Shown here: piece by piece, positions 14,201-23,536 of the stretch
Position numbering within the stretch: the first letter of the stretch is position 1
How the letters are laid out: every line of letters starts with the position of its first letter
Assembly (NCBI GenBank): GCA_014647715.1
Contig: BMPS01000001.1
Location: forward strand, 186,324-250,323
Source: Streptomyces cinereus
GTDB lineage: Bacteria; Pseudomonadota; Gammaproteobacteria; Pseudomonadales; Moraxellaceae
DNA: 64,000 nt
Direction: 5' to 3'
The notes under the pieces: generated by a model
Seen by the model: only the letters and a program-made list of their open reading frames with translations
The model's database searches: none
What the model was told of the DNA's origin: nothing
Position numbers and translations under genes: made by a program

Positions 14201-16702
14201 CTAATTTGACGATCCAACCACCCAGTTATATGGCGGCAAGCACTCAGCGGGCACAGGATTGTCGCCGCTGCTGTTTTGCTGGTCGATAATGGCTAATACT
14301 TTTTCGGCGATGGGTACCAGTTCTGGATAGGTTTGCGGATAATTTAACATGTTTTGGCAACGTTTTTGTTGATCGTCCGTGGTATAAAACTGTGCCAATA
14401 ACGACCCCACTGCGCCTTTGTCATCACCCGCTTGCAGTGCCATTGCTGCTGCCAATTCAATCATATAAGTGTTAGGGTATTTGCTGCTATCACGCGGCGT
14501 TTGTAGCGCATAAAGCAAAAAAGATTTGCTATAAGGATAGTTATTTTTAAATAAATAATAAGCGAAATTGGCGACATATTCGCCTTGGTTGGGATTGTAT
14601 TTCACTGCTTGCGCTTGAAGATAAACGGCGGCTTTTGGGTCTTTTTTGCGCCAGTAATAGCTTTTTGCCGCTTCATTGAGTTGTTTGGCGAGCGTTTTAT
14701 TCGTGGGCTGCTGTTTAAAATAGCCCATATCCGCGTTGCGAAAGGCTTCAAGCGAGTATTGCTTTGTCGCATTGATATCTTGGCTATAACCGAGCTCTTG
14801 CAGCTGTTTGAGCGATGGCTCGGCAAACTCACCCACCTTGACTACGTTATCAAAAAACTCAGGGCTAATACCGAGCGTGTCTTGATACAGCTTGGCTACG
14901 CTAGTTTGCGACGAGGAAGAAAAAAAACCATTTTGCGCTTTAAGCGCTTGCGTCATAGTGGCTTTTGCTGTTGGCAGCGATTTGATAATGCTGCTGTAAC
15001 TATTTTGGGTTTTTGGTTTTTTTTGTGGATTGTCATCGGTACTTGCCGCTTTCGCATTATCAGACTGATTGGTAGTGGCGGATTGTGATGTTGTGGGTGT
15101 TGAGGCGGATTTTAACCTTGATACGCCATAGCCACCGATTGCCACTAGGGCAGCAATCATCGCTATCAACCACCCTTTAGAGGGCTTTTTGACAGATACC
15201 TCACCGGTAGAAGTTGTGTGCGGTGGCGAAGTGGGTGTCGTCTCTGTAGTATCAGTGTGATGCGCGGGTGCTGTTCTCGCATCTGCCATTGTATCTGGCA
15301 TCGCCATTGAATGAGTCGCCGGTGTTTGGGTCGCGTCATCGACTTTATCCACTCCATTGACGACATTGATGGGTTGGCTCGGTGTGCCCCTGTGACTGTT
15401 AGCCTGAGTATTGAGCGATTGCTCAAGCCGACGATTATTTGCCAATGTTTCATCATCCATCAAACCGCTCAAAGCCGCGCTTGGCTGCTGACTTGGGTGA
15501 TTTTCGGCAGTGGACGCTACAGTACCACGGGTGGGTGTGGTCTGCCAGACGCTGGTTGTCGCTGCAGCGCTGATTGCGGATGCAGGCGTGACGGGCGTGG
15601 TTAACGGGTTATTAGGTACGGTTAAAAACAGACAGCGATGACAGGGTTTAACGACAAAATGAATGTGGCTGGCGTCATTGGGATAGTTTTCACACACTTT
15701 AAACTGACGGTGTTGAACCAATCCGCGTAGATGGTTTTCCCACTCGGCGGCGCTTGGGCGATCAGTTGCATGGGTCGATAAAAACGCTTTATCAAACATC
15801 GCACGAGTTTGGTCATCCCAACACACGTGAATGCTGTTTTTGAGCGGTGCAATTTCTGGCTGTGGCTGCAAGCCATAAGCATATAGCCGCTCTTTGATAA
15901 ATTGGTCGGTGTTGCGATGAGCAGCATTTTTTAATCGGTCTGACACAGGGATAAAATAAAAAGGATGAATGCCATTGTTTAAAATTTTAAACAGCTCAAT
16001 CGCCAGTACAAAACGGTCGTGTTTTTCATCCAACAAACCAATATCTTTGTGTTCATGATACTCAGGACTGGTCATTTCAGGGGATATGACAGGGCTTGGA
16101 TAAACGCTGCCATCACTGGCAGTAATACGATAGCTATCACAGTCGATAAACCCAACGATAAAGCCTTTATAATCATCATCCATGCCCGTGCTTGGCTCTG
16201 GCATCAGGCGCATATTGGCTTCTTTAAAATCAATAAAGGCATGCCCATGACCATGTAAATCCGCCATCAAGGCGCTAATATTGGCACACAGCTGCACGCG
16301 ATAATTGAGACTCTGCTGATACGCGGTCAGTTTTGCTGCCTCTCGTGGGTACATAAAAGGATTGAGCGATAACGACCTATCAAAGTCCAGCTCTGGCATG
16401 GCGTAGCCAATGAGCTCATCATGCTCGCCAACAATCAGATGCCTCACCCAAGCAAACTGGGTATATCCTACCCCATTAATCACTTCATAAATATGCTCAG
16501 GCGGGCGCGCCATCATGGCTTGTAGTTTGGCAACGCTGGGGTTTTTGGGATCGGTGGGATTTTTAAAGATTTTTGCCACCAAATTGCCCGTGCCTAACAG
16601 ATTACCAAGACGGTAGACAATGCCCATACCGCCTGAGCCGATCTCATGAGAGATAGGCAAATCAATGGTGATACGCTGATTGTTTGCAATTAAATACGGC
16701 AT
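14201..16702 (-). CDS. Membrane-anchored Ser/Thr protein kinase of the TerY-P type
   Basis: An 833-residue kinase. Glycine loop G22-S-G-G-M-G27, ATP lysine K44 (LVAKIFK), catalytic D158-F-K160-E-A-N163 and the metal site D187-C-D189-S-Y in place of DFG. This divergent DFK..N / DCDS pattern is that of the kinases that accompany VWA and PP2C proteins in ter-like clusters. A CxxC pair (CHRC) follows the kinase domain, then a Ser/Thr/Pro-rich linker, one membrane span (about 511-530) and an extracytoplasmic, helical TPR-like region (AVYLQAQAVKYNPNQGEY). Only 3 bases separate it from the phosphatase gene, so the two are surely co-expressed. The input signal is unknown. Confidence 0.85.
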   Translation of the reverse strand: MPYLIANNQRITIDLPISHEIGSGGMGIVYRLGNLLGTGNLVAKIFKNPTDPKNPSVAKLQAMMARPPEHIYEVINGVGYTQFAWVRHLIVGEHDELIGYAMPELDFDRSLSLNPFMYPREAAKLTAYQQSLNYRVQLCANISALMADLHGHGHAFIDFKEANMRLMPEPSTGMDDDYKGFIVGFIDCDSYRITASDGSVYPSPVISPEMTSPEYHEHKDIGLLDEKHDRFVLAIELFKILNNGIHPFYFIPVSDRLKNAAHRNTDQFIKERLYAYGLQPQPEIAPLKNSIHVCWDDQTRAMFDKAFLSTHATDRPSAAEWENHLRGLVQHRQFKVCENYPNDASHIHFVVKPCHRCLFLTVPNNPLTTPVTPASAISAAATTSVWQTTPTRGTVASTAENHPSQQPSAALSGLMDDETLANNRRLEQSLNTQANSHRGTPSQPINVVNGVDKVDDATQTPATHSMAMPDTMADARTAPAHHTDTTETTPTSPPHTTSTGEVSVKKPSKGWLIAMIAALVAIGGYGVSRLKSASTPTTSQSATTNQSDNAKAASTDDNPQKKPKTQNSYSSIIKSLPTAKATMTQALKAQNGFFSSSSQTSVAKLYQDTLGISPEFFDNVVKVGEFAEPSLKQLQELGYSQDINATKQYSLEAFRNADMGYFKQQPTNKTLAKQLNEAAKSYYWRKKDPKAAVYLQAQAVKYNPNQGEYVANFAYYLFKNNYPYSKSFLLYALQTPRDSSKYPNTYMIELAAAMALQAGDDKGAVGSLLAQFYTTDDQQKRCQNMLNYPQTYPELVPIAEKVLAIIDQQNSSGDNPVPAECLPPYNWVVGSSN

Positions 16703-16705
16703 GAA

Positions 16706-18769
16706 CTATCTCTTTAGATGGGCAGATGAGGTGGGTAAAGCGGCTAACTCAGTGCTAGCAGTGGCACTCATATGATTTACTGGCTCAGTAATACCCAAAT
16801 AGTATAGCTGTATTTGCTGATTGCCGCTAGAATCGCTGACCGTGCTAGCAGGCAAACCCGTAGAGGCGGTAGCTGCGGTATTGGTGGTAGAGCTAGTTAA
16901 AATTTCTGATAACCCTTTATCGAGCGTCAGACTATCCAAGATTTCCGTCTTTTTGCTTAACCCCGCTATTTGGCTCGTCATCGATTTGATAGGCAAGCTA
17001 ATTTGGCAATTGTAGTAATTCATCGTGGGCTGGATGGTGACCCCTAAATTTGTCAAATCATGGGCATCGGTAACTGGCAAACAGCTCGCTTTAGCCGCAA
17101 GTTTGACAGCATGATTGTTAAATTGTGAGGCGGTCAAAGTAGCCTCGGCCTCGGTATGTTGGTTTTGCACAGCTGTACTCGCTGCGCCACTGGCAACCGT
17201 TGGGTTTTTATTAGCGACCACCGTGGTCACAGTGGTGGATAATAAGGGCTGATTCACACTATTTTTGTTTTCGTTTTTATTGTCGTTTTTAGTTTTAGCG
17301 CTGCTTGTTTGTTTGGATTTTTGCTCGATAACATCAATAGACTGACCTTGCGGGCTGGCTATTATTACCTTTAAGATGGGATCATCGCTGGGATTACCAA
17401 TGTCGGTAACCGTTGTAGCTTTGCTCAAGTCAATGGCATAGGAATCACCCAGTGCGTGCGCGGTCAGTGGGAGCGTTATAGCCGAGGGGGGCGTTGTGCT
17501 CGCCACCGATGCCGCAGTATTGGCATTGTTGACAGTTTGCGTGGGGAGCAATCGATCTTTATTTATCCAGCCCAATATACCTGTGCCAATGAGCATCGCG
17601 GCGCCAGCCATCATAGCGGTATTACGCCGCTGTCTGGTTGAGTCACTGACGGACTGCGAAGGAGGCAACACCTGCGATGTTGTGGCAGCTGGCGTTGCAG
17701 GAGCAGTATGTACAACACTGGCGTGCAGATTTGGGTTAGGCGCTATGTTATTGATGTTATTAAAGGCTAGGTCATCAGGCGTGCTAGTGGCTCGGGTATT
17801 TTTATGATTGACAGCATCGGTATGCCAGACCGTGGGGTTGTTTGGTGCAGTCGCTATAGTGTCATTCGCTAGGGTTTCATTTTGCACCTCAACTATCGGT
17901 TCAAGGTTTTGGTAATGCTGTTGATTTTTTAATAACACCACCAAGGATTTATCATCACCGGTTAATCGATAGGTGGCAGGGTTGCCAAGCGCCTGTTCAA
18001 TAATCGCGCTGCCCTGCTGTGAGTTTTGACTTTGGGTTAAATTAAATAGCAAGTTGCCAAAAAAAGGGCGGTAAATTTTGGGCGTAACACTTGCGCCTTC
18101 AAATACCAAGTCCGCACAGCCATCCGACATCAGTGCAAGGCAATCCACTTGCGATAAATCAATGGGCTCAACCCGTAAGAAGGATTGCCAATTGTCTTGG
18201 GTGATAAAATGCGTCTCATTGACGTATTCATTCTTGCTATCGTCCCCGTACACTTGCAAGTTGGTAAAATAATCAATGTGAGGATGGCGGACAACAAATT
18301 GGCTGGTGGTGAGAGGACTATCACCGATTTGCACCAATAGTGCTTGATGACTAGCATGGATGAGTAGCCCAGTAAAGGTTGTGTGATAATCTCTTAGGCT
18401 TGATTCAGCGGGCAGCTGTGACTGCAGGTCGAGGCGTATTTGTGATAATTGCTCGATAATTTGCTGTTTGACTTGCACCAAATCAAACGCAGTGCCGCTA
18501 ATACTGACACTGCGACTAACACCGAGACTGAGCAGCATTTTTCCAATCGATTGACTAAAAAACGCTGCCCCCGCTTGGCTAAATTTTGCCGAGCCCGCCC
18601 CATCACATACCACAGCGACCATACCGTCTTGGGTTTTTTGCAAATAGATACTGTCTTGATTGGGCAGGTTGCTGTCGATATGGGATTTACCAATACTGGA
18701 TGCGCCATACACTTGCCAAGATGATTGGACTGATGATTGCGCGAACAAATCCGTGGTTTGGTTCATCAT
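16706..18769 (-). CDS. PP2C-type protein phosphatase with membrane span and extracytoplasmic tail
   Basis: A 687-residue protein. The N-terminal 270 residues are a PP2C domain of the bacterial PP2C_2 kind: NQDS, VVCDGAGSA, MSDGCAD and LTGDDKSLVVLL carry the metal-binding aspartates. A linker follows, then one span (about 385-405, AMMAGAAMLIGTGILGW) and some 280 extracytoplasmic residues, low in complexity (Thr/Ala/Ser/Asn) except for a segment with two Cys (CLPVTDAHDLTNLG...NYYNCQISL). It should reverse the action of the kinase that follows. ATG at 18769 was chosen for its GGGG ribosome site; a TTG lies 9 bases upstream. Confidence 0.85.
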   Translation of the reverse strand: MMNQTTDLFAQSSVQSSWQVYGASSIGKSHIDSNLPNQDSIYLQKTQDGMVAVVCDGAGSAKFSQAGAAFFSQSIGKMLLSLGVSRSVSISGTAFDLVQVKQQIIEQLSQIRLDLQSQLPAESSLRDYHTTFTGLLIHASHQALLVQIGDSPLTTSQFVVRHPHIDYFTNLQVYGDDSKNEYVNETHFITQDNWQSFLRVEPIDLSQVDCLALMSDGCADLVFEGASVTPKIYRPFFGNLLFNLTQSQNSQQGSAIIEQALGNPATYRLTGDDKSLVVLLKNQQHYQNLEPIVEVQNETLANDTIATAPNNPTVWHTDAVNHKNTRATSTPDDLAFNNINNIAPNPNLHASVVHTAPATPAATTSQVLPPSQSVSDSTRQRRNTAMMAGAAMLIGTGILGWINKDRLLPTQTVNNANTAASVASTTPPSAITLPLTAHALGDSYAIDLSKATTVTDIGNPSDDPILKVIIASPQGQSIDVIEQKSKQTSSAKTKNDNKNENKNSVNQPLLSTTVTTVVANKNPTVASGAASTAVQNQHTEAEATLTASQFNNHAVKLAAKASCLPVTDAHDLTNLGVTIQPTMNYYNCQISLPIKSMTSQIAGLSKKTEILDSLTLDKGLSEILTSSTTNTAATASTGLPASTVSDSSGNQQIQLYYLGITEPVNHMSATASTELAALPTSSAHLKR

Positions 18770-18829
18770 TATCCCCAATTTTTTTAGGTTTTTTATTATT
18801 ATGAGCGTTGAAGCTGATTATCTTTGCCA

Positions 18830-19612
18830 TCAACTTTGAATGGTCGCCCACGGTGAGATGCTCCCTAATTGCACGGTTTCTCCACGCGCAGATTGTGACA
18901 CGGTCTTAAGACTCGCGGACAGCCACACAAAAAATTCGACAAATTTAACGGAGTTCAGATGTACGGGCGGGGTCAAAATCGACAATTGCTTGAGCATCTT
19001 AACTTCTTGCACACCCGCGTCAATGGCAATGGGATAAATAATACATTGATTATTTTGCTCGGCTTGGTGACATTGATTGATAGCCGCCTGCCACACATCT
19101 TGGCTGTCGGTGGGCAGACCATCCGTCATGGCAATAACCCAAGGACGGGTATAATTGATACCGTTGTCGCGTAGATTGATACGCTCTTGCTCAATCAAAT
19201 TGAGCGCAAGTAACATACCTTGCCCAAGTGGCGTCATGCCATTTTCACGAAATGTAATGGGGAAAAAATCAATCGCATCCGTCCAATCCATCATCAGCTC
19301 TGCGGTATCATTGACCCCACCCACAATGACAATGGCTAAACGCACACGGTTGCGGGCTGTTTCATCTTTCATCAAATCATGATAAAACGCTTCAATCCCT
19401 TCATTGAGCATATCGATACGGCGTTTGTCGCCATTGCCTGAGCGTATCGCCATTGAGCCTGACAAATCCAACACCAAAACGCACAGGGTACGCTGGGCAA
19501 CGTTATTGCCGTAGTCGATTTCTCGAAACTGGGGGGTGAGGGCTTGCGGGATGGATGGCGGCGTAGAATCAGCTGGGTTTTGAAAATTGGGTATGGGGTT
19601 GTGGGCGACCAT
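18830..19612 (-). CDS. von Willebrand factor A domain protein, TerY-like
   Basis: A 260-residue cytoplasmic protein that is almost wholly a VWA domain. The metal-ion adhesion site is D49-L-S51-G-S53-M, with the conserved Thr in GMTPLGQGM and Asp in AMTDGLPTD. This matches the TerY group, which sits with PP2C phosphatases and Ser/Thr kinases. It is the first gene of the locus, 60 bases before the phosphatase gene, and probably assembles or senses the signalling complex through metal-dependent binding. No signal peptide, so it is not an adhesin. Confidence 0.85.
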   Translation of the reverse strand: MVAHNPIPNFQNPADSTPPSIPQALTPQFREIDYGNNVAQRTLCVLVLDLSGSMAIRSGNGDKRRIDMLNEGIEAFYHDLMKDETARNRVRLAIVIVGGVNDTAELMMDWTDAIDFFPITFRENGMTPLGQGMLLALNLIEQERINLRDNGINYTRPWVIAMTDGLPTDSQDVWQAAINQCHQAEQNNQCIIYPIAIDAGVQEVKMLKQLSILTPPVHLNSVKFVEFFVWLSASLKTVSQSARGETVQLGSISPWATIQS

Positions 19613-19800
19613 AAAAGATATCCTATTTTTATAAAAATTATTGTAATCGGTATCTCAGCAAAAGCCGCTACGAAAAGCAAGGTTTTTTGTGGGCATTTAA
19701 TTAACAACCCTCAAAAATATTTCTACAATCTTACCAAAACGGGCTTAAATACTCCCCCGCCCCGTTAATCATAAGTCGTAAACCATAAATTATAAGTCAT

Positions 19801-19831
19801 AAAAAACCCCTAACACGCGGTTAAGGGTTTT
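19801..19831 (-). terminator. Rho-independent terminator of tyrB
   Basis: On the minus strand an 11-pair stem with one mismatch (arms 19821-19831 and 19803-19813, 7-base loop) runs into a U tract from the A run at 19801-19806. It lies 47 bases after the tyrB stop. Confidence 0.8.
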
Positions 19832-19877
19832 GATTATTTAAGCTATCTTAGTTTTTTAACAGGCTTATCTTATAGAC

Positions 19878-21074
19878 TTAGTCTTTTAACACTTCTGCCA
19901 TGGCATTGGCTACATAGTCGATATTGCTAGCGTTTAGACCGGCAACCGAGATACGGCCATTAGCGACCATATAGATACCAAAATCTTTGATAATGCGCGC
20001 TACTTGCTCAGGGGTGAGACCGGTATAGCTAAACATACCGTTTTGCTTGGTGATATATTCAAAACTGCGACCCGGTAATTTGGCCTCTAAGCTGTCACGC
20101 AGTTTTTGGCGCATGTCTTTGATACGATCGCGCATCACATACACTTCTTGTACCCATTCATTGAATAACGCTTCGTCATTCATCACGATATCAACCACGT
20201 GACCGCCATGCGAAGGTGGGCTTGAGTAAATGCGGCGGATATTGAATTGCAATTGACCTTGGACCGCTTTTGCTTGTGCTTCGTCTTTACACACCACAGA
20301 TAAACCGCCAACGCGCTCACCATACAGTGATAGATTTTTTGAGAATGAGTTACTGACAAAGAACAACAAGCCCATGTCCACTGCTTTGCGAATCGCGTAG
20401 ACATCTGCATCCATGTCTTCACCAAAGCCTTGATAGGCAATATCCATAAAGGCAAGCAAGTTTTTCGCTTTTACCACTTCAAGGACTTTATTCCATTGCT
20501 CTTGGGTCAAGTCAACGCCCGTTGGGTTATGACAACAGGGATGCAGCAACACCACATCATGGGCTTGCAAGGTGTTTAAAAAAGCAATCAGTTCATCAAA
20601 TTTGATGCCATTGGTCGCTGCATCATAGTAGGGATATTTGCCCACCGCAAAACCAGAACCTTCAAAAATACCGATATGGTTCGCCCACGTTGGATCAGAT
20701 ACATAGCATTTGGCTTGTGGAAACCAAGCATGAATAAAATCAGCCCCGACTTTGAGCGCGCCTGAACCACCGATGGTCGCTGTGGTTGCCACACGATTGT
20801 CTTTTAATACTTGTGCATCTTTACCAAACAATAGGTTTTGGCAAGCGCCGCGATAACCTGGCAGACCATCCATTGGCAGATAGGGACGTGGTTTTGGTGG
20901 ATTAGCGATTTGTGCTTCAGCTTTTTGCACACAGTTGAGGACGGGTAATTTACCGTCATTATCAAAATATACACCCACACCCAAATTAACTTTGTCAGCA
21001 CGTGGGTCTTGTTTATGCTTGTCCATCAACCCCAAAATCGGGTCACCCGCATACGGTTCTACATGTGAAAACAT
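19878..21074 (-). CDS. tyrB: Aromatic amino acid aminotransferase
   Basis: A 398-residue PLP-dependent aminotransferase of the class I aspartate/tyrosine group, close in motif content to Escherichia coli TyrB: YAGDPIL at the start, NLGVGVYFDNDG, GGSGALKVGADF, VSDPTWANH, LLHPCCHNPTG, DIAYQGFG and the PLP lysine in SNSFSKNLSLYGERVGG. It transfers the amino group to 2-oxo acids in the last step of Tyr and Phe synthesis and can act on aspartate. Ribosome site AGGAG is well placed before the ATG. It is a single-gene unit with its own terminator. Confidence 0.92.
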   Translation of the reverse strand: MFSHVEPYAGDPILGLMDKHKQDPRADKVNLGVGVYFDNDGKLPVLNCVQKAEAQIANPPKPRPYLPMDGLPGYRGACQNLLFGKDAQVLKDNRVATTATIGGSGALKVGADFIHAWFPQAKCYVSDPTWANHIGIFEGSGFAVGKYPYYDAATNGIKFDELIAFLNTLQAHDVVLLHPCCHNPTGVDLTQEQWNKVLEVVKAKNLLAFMDIAYQGFGEDMDADVYAIRKAVDMGLLFFVSNSFSKNLSLYGERVGGLSVVCKDEAQAKAVQGQLQFNIRRIYSSPPSHGGHVVDIVMNDEALFNEWVQEVYVMRDRIKDMRQKLRDSLEAKLPGRSFEYITKQNGMFSYTGLTPEQVARIIKDFGIYMVANGRISVAGLNASNIDYVANAMAEVLKD

Positions 21075-21439
21075 GAATAGCTCCTACATTTAATTGATAA
21101 GTTTGACTGCTAAAAAATTTACGCTAACGTGGCATTGCCCAAATATTCAATGTCAACGGATAAGGATAAACCTTGTAACCCAATAAAACAACTGTCACGC
21201 CTATTTTTTTGCTTGTCTAAGCGCTTTAATTAGCAAAAATTCAAGCCTGTTAAAGTGTCCTGTTCAATGAGTTAACCTACCCATGCAGTTACATTTTTTC
21301 ACAGCAGTTATCGCATAAATTGCAAATTTTGCGTGTTATTTACATTTATAACTTATATTTCTATCAACAATATGCGCATAATAATTTTATCAATTCGGTG
21401 TATATTTTTGACAACTATTTATTTTTGAGGAAACACAAC
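21075..21439. other. Intergenic region between divergent tyrB and the secreted protein gene
   Basis: About 365 A+T-rich bases. No open frame here looks coding; an in-frame upstream ATG for the + strand gene exists at 21320 but lacks a ribosome site and encodes Tyr/Asn/Phe-rich sequence. The promoters of both divergent genes must lie here, yet I see no convincing -35/-10 pair. Confidence 0.6.
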
Positions 21440-21997
21440 ATGATGACCGCTATAAAAAAATCCCAAATCGTTGCCGCGACTGTTGCGGTGATTGCCATGA
21501 GTGCGGTGGCAACGCCGAGTCATGCGCGCACCGTTAAAGCCGCCGCCAAAAAAACGACAACGGTAACGACGACCCGCGTCGCGCCAAAAACCACAACGAT
21601 TGTCAATCAACATATCGATGGCACTAGCGATACGGTAATGGTTCGACCCAATGGATTTACTATTGTTGATGGTATGCCATTTTACCCGACACAAATTGTC
21701 ACGACGCCGACTTATCGCACTGTCTCTACCTCTACCTCTACGCCTGTCGTCGCTACCACAGCCCCTGTGGTAACAGCAGCGCCTAGTACAACTGTAGTAT
21801 CAACATCGAATGTCAATACCACCACCCCAGTAACGGTACAAACAGGCTCAGGCGCGACAGTAACTGTGTCAAAACCTGCCACCGTTGTTTCTACCACTAT
21901 GACAACCCCCGTATTGCTACCCGCATCAACGCCTGCGGTAGCGACAATGACCACCATGCCTGTCACGACCGCACCGGCTATTATCGTGAATCCGTAA
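21440..21997 (+). CDS. Secreted Thr/Val-rich low-complexity protein
   Basis: A 185-residue protein of unknown function. The chosen ATG follows a GAGG ribosome site (21427-21430). A signal peptide is clear: KK, a hydrophobic core (IVAATVAVIAMSAVA) and a cleavage site near SHA-RT (about residue 30). The mature part is nearly all Thr, Val, Pro, Ala and Ser, with few aromatic residues except GFTIVDGMPFYPTQIV in the centre, which looks like the only structured element. No Cys and no lipobox. It is probably exported to the periplasm or surface and extended in shape. Its own terminator follows. Confidence 0.7.
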   Translation: MMTAIKKSQIVAATVAVIAMSAVATPSHARTVKAAAKKTTTVTTTRVAPKTTTIVNQHIDGTSDTVMVRPNGFTIVDGMPFYPTQIVTTPTYRTVSTSTSTPVVATTAPVVTAAPSTTVVSTSNVNTTTPVTVQTGSGATVTVSKPATVVSTTMTTPVLLPASTPAVATMTTMPVTTAPAIIVNP

Positions 21998-22024
21998 TTC
22001 GTAATTCGTAATTCGTAATTCGTA
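21994..22024. repeat. Tandem 7-base repeat (GTAATTC), 4.4 copies
   Basis: Four perfect copies (21994-22021) plus three bases, starting at the stop codon of the secreted protein gene. The number of copies would change easily by slippage but would not alter the protein, because the stop lies in the first copy. Confidence 0.95.
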
Positions 22025-22047
22025 GACACTAATTAGTTAATCTACAA

Positions 22048-22085
22048 AAAGCAAGACGTCACACGTTGTCGTCTTGCTTTTTTTT
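22048..22085 (+). terminator. Rho-independent terminator after the secreted protein gene
   Basis: Perfect 11-pair stem (22048-22058 with 22070-22080), 11-base loop, then a T run to 22085. Confidence 0.9.
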
Positions 22086-22195
22086 AACCGTATTTTTAGC
22101 CGCTGATAAGGTAAAATACTCATCTTAAGTTTAATTTTGCAACCTATTTTTTATGTTTTTATCCGCTGATATATGAGATATGCAAGGTTTACGCG

Positions 22196-23452
22196 ATGAA
22201 TTATGAAAGATTGCAAGACAAATTATCCATCTTAGCCGATGCTGCCAAATATGATGTTTCCTGTTCATCAAGCGGTAGCAAACGTGACAATCATAACAAA
22301 GGACTCGGCACAGCTAACTCGGGTATTTGTCATAGCTATACCGAAGATGGCCGCTGTGTTTCCTTATTAAAAATATTGTTTACCAATCATTGTATCTACG
22401 ACTGCGCGTATTGCACCTCAAGGCGCAGTCACGATACGCCGCGCGCGGCATTTACTGTCGAAGAAGTGGTTGATTTGACCATGCAGTTTTATCGGCGCAA
22501 CTATATTGAAGGCTTGTTTTTAAGTTCAGGGATTTTTAAATCGCCCGACTATACCATGGAGCGATTGGTTCGTGTCGCCAAAACCCTGCGCCTTGCGCAC
22601 AAATTCAATGGCTATATTCATCTAAAAACCATTCCGGGTGCATCTGCTGAACTGATGCAAGAAGCAGGATTGTATGCCGATCGCTTAAGCGTCAATATGG
22701 AAATCCCCACCAAATCTGGCTTGGCATTGCTCGCACCTGAAAAAAACCATGACGATATGAAAGCGCCAATGAAAGTGGTGCAAGAACAAATCGTGGTGTT
22801 TAAAGACAGTAAAAAACAACACAAACATACCCCAAAATTTACCCCAGCGGGTCAAAGTACCCAGCTGATTGTGGGCGCAGCGCAAGAGACTGACTTACAA
22901 ATCATCCGTTTATCGAGCCATTTTTATCAAGAATATGACCTAAAACGGGTGTACTATTCAGGGTATGTGCCTATGCTCAGTGACAATCGCTTGCCCGCCA
23001 TGGGTACCCCTGTGCCGATGGTGCGAGAAAATCGCTTGTACCAAGCGGATTGGCTCATGCGTTTTTATGGATTTGAAGCAGAAGAAATTCTACCCGATGA
23101 CCACCCGTTCTTGGATTTGGACTGTGACCCTAAATTGGCTTGGGCGATTCGTAATAAATCACATTTCCCCGTCAATATCCAGACCGCGCCCTACAAAATG
23201 ATTGTGCGTATTCCGGGTATTGGCACCCGAACCGCCAAAAAAATTGTTCAGGCACGAAAATTTTCGACTTTGACACTCGCACATCTCAAGCAAATGGGCG
23301 CTGCCGTAAACCGTGCCAAATACTTTATCGCGCTCAAAGGTCGCAATGAGCATTTAAGTCATTTAACGCAGGATAATTTTCGCGATTATGTGCTGGCGCA
23401 GACCCAAACCAAATTCAAAGCCGAACGGCATGGTCAATTGGCGTTGTTTTAG
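22196..23452 (+). CDS. Radical SAM protein, putative DNA modification/repair (UDG-linked family)
   Basis: A 418-residue radical SAM enzyme of the family annotated as putative DNA modification/repair protein (TIGR03916). The iron-sulfur motif is C-x3-C-x2-C in HCIYDCAYCTSR, preceded by the family-typical GICHSYTEDGRCVSLLKILFTN. The C-terminal part contains a helix-hairpin-helix (IVRIPGIGTRTAKKIVQARKF, about residues 338-358), a non-specific DNA-binding element. The reaction is unknown. The DUF4130 gene 84 bases downstream is its habitual partner; in many genomes that partner is fused to uracil-DNA glycosylase. Confidence 0.9.
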   Translation: MNYERLQDKLSILADAAKYDVSCSSSGSKRDNHNKGLGTANSGICHSYTEDGRCVSLLKILFTNHCIYDCAYCTSRRSHDTPRAAFTVEEVVDLTMQFYRRNYIEGLFLSSGIFKSPDYTMERLVRVAKTLRLAHKFNGYIHLKTIPGASAELMQEAGLYADRLSVNMEIPTKSGLALLAPEKNHDDMKAPMKVVQEQIVVFKDSKKQHKHTPKFTPAGQSTQLIVGAAQETDLQIIRLSSHFYQEYDLKRVYYSGYVPMLSDNRLPAMGTPVPMVRENRLYQADWLMRFYGFEAEEILPDDHPFLDLDCDPKLAWAIRNKSHFPVNIQTAPYKMIVRIPGIGTRTAKKIVQARKFSTLTLAHLKQMGAAVNRAKYFIALKGRNEHLSHLTQDNFRDYVLAQTQTKFKAERHGQLALF

Positions 23453-23536
23453 CATTATTGTTTTAAACTTAATTTTTTAAAATCAATCTTTTAAAATTAA
23501 GGTTCTAAAGCTCACTGTGCAAAAGGTCAATCATTT

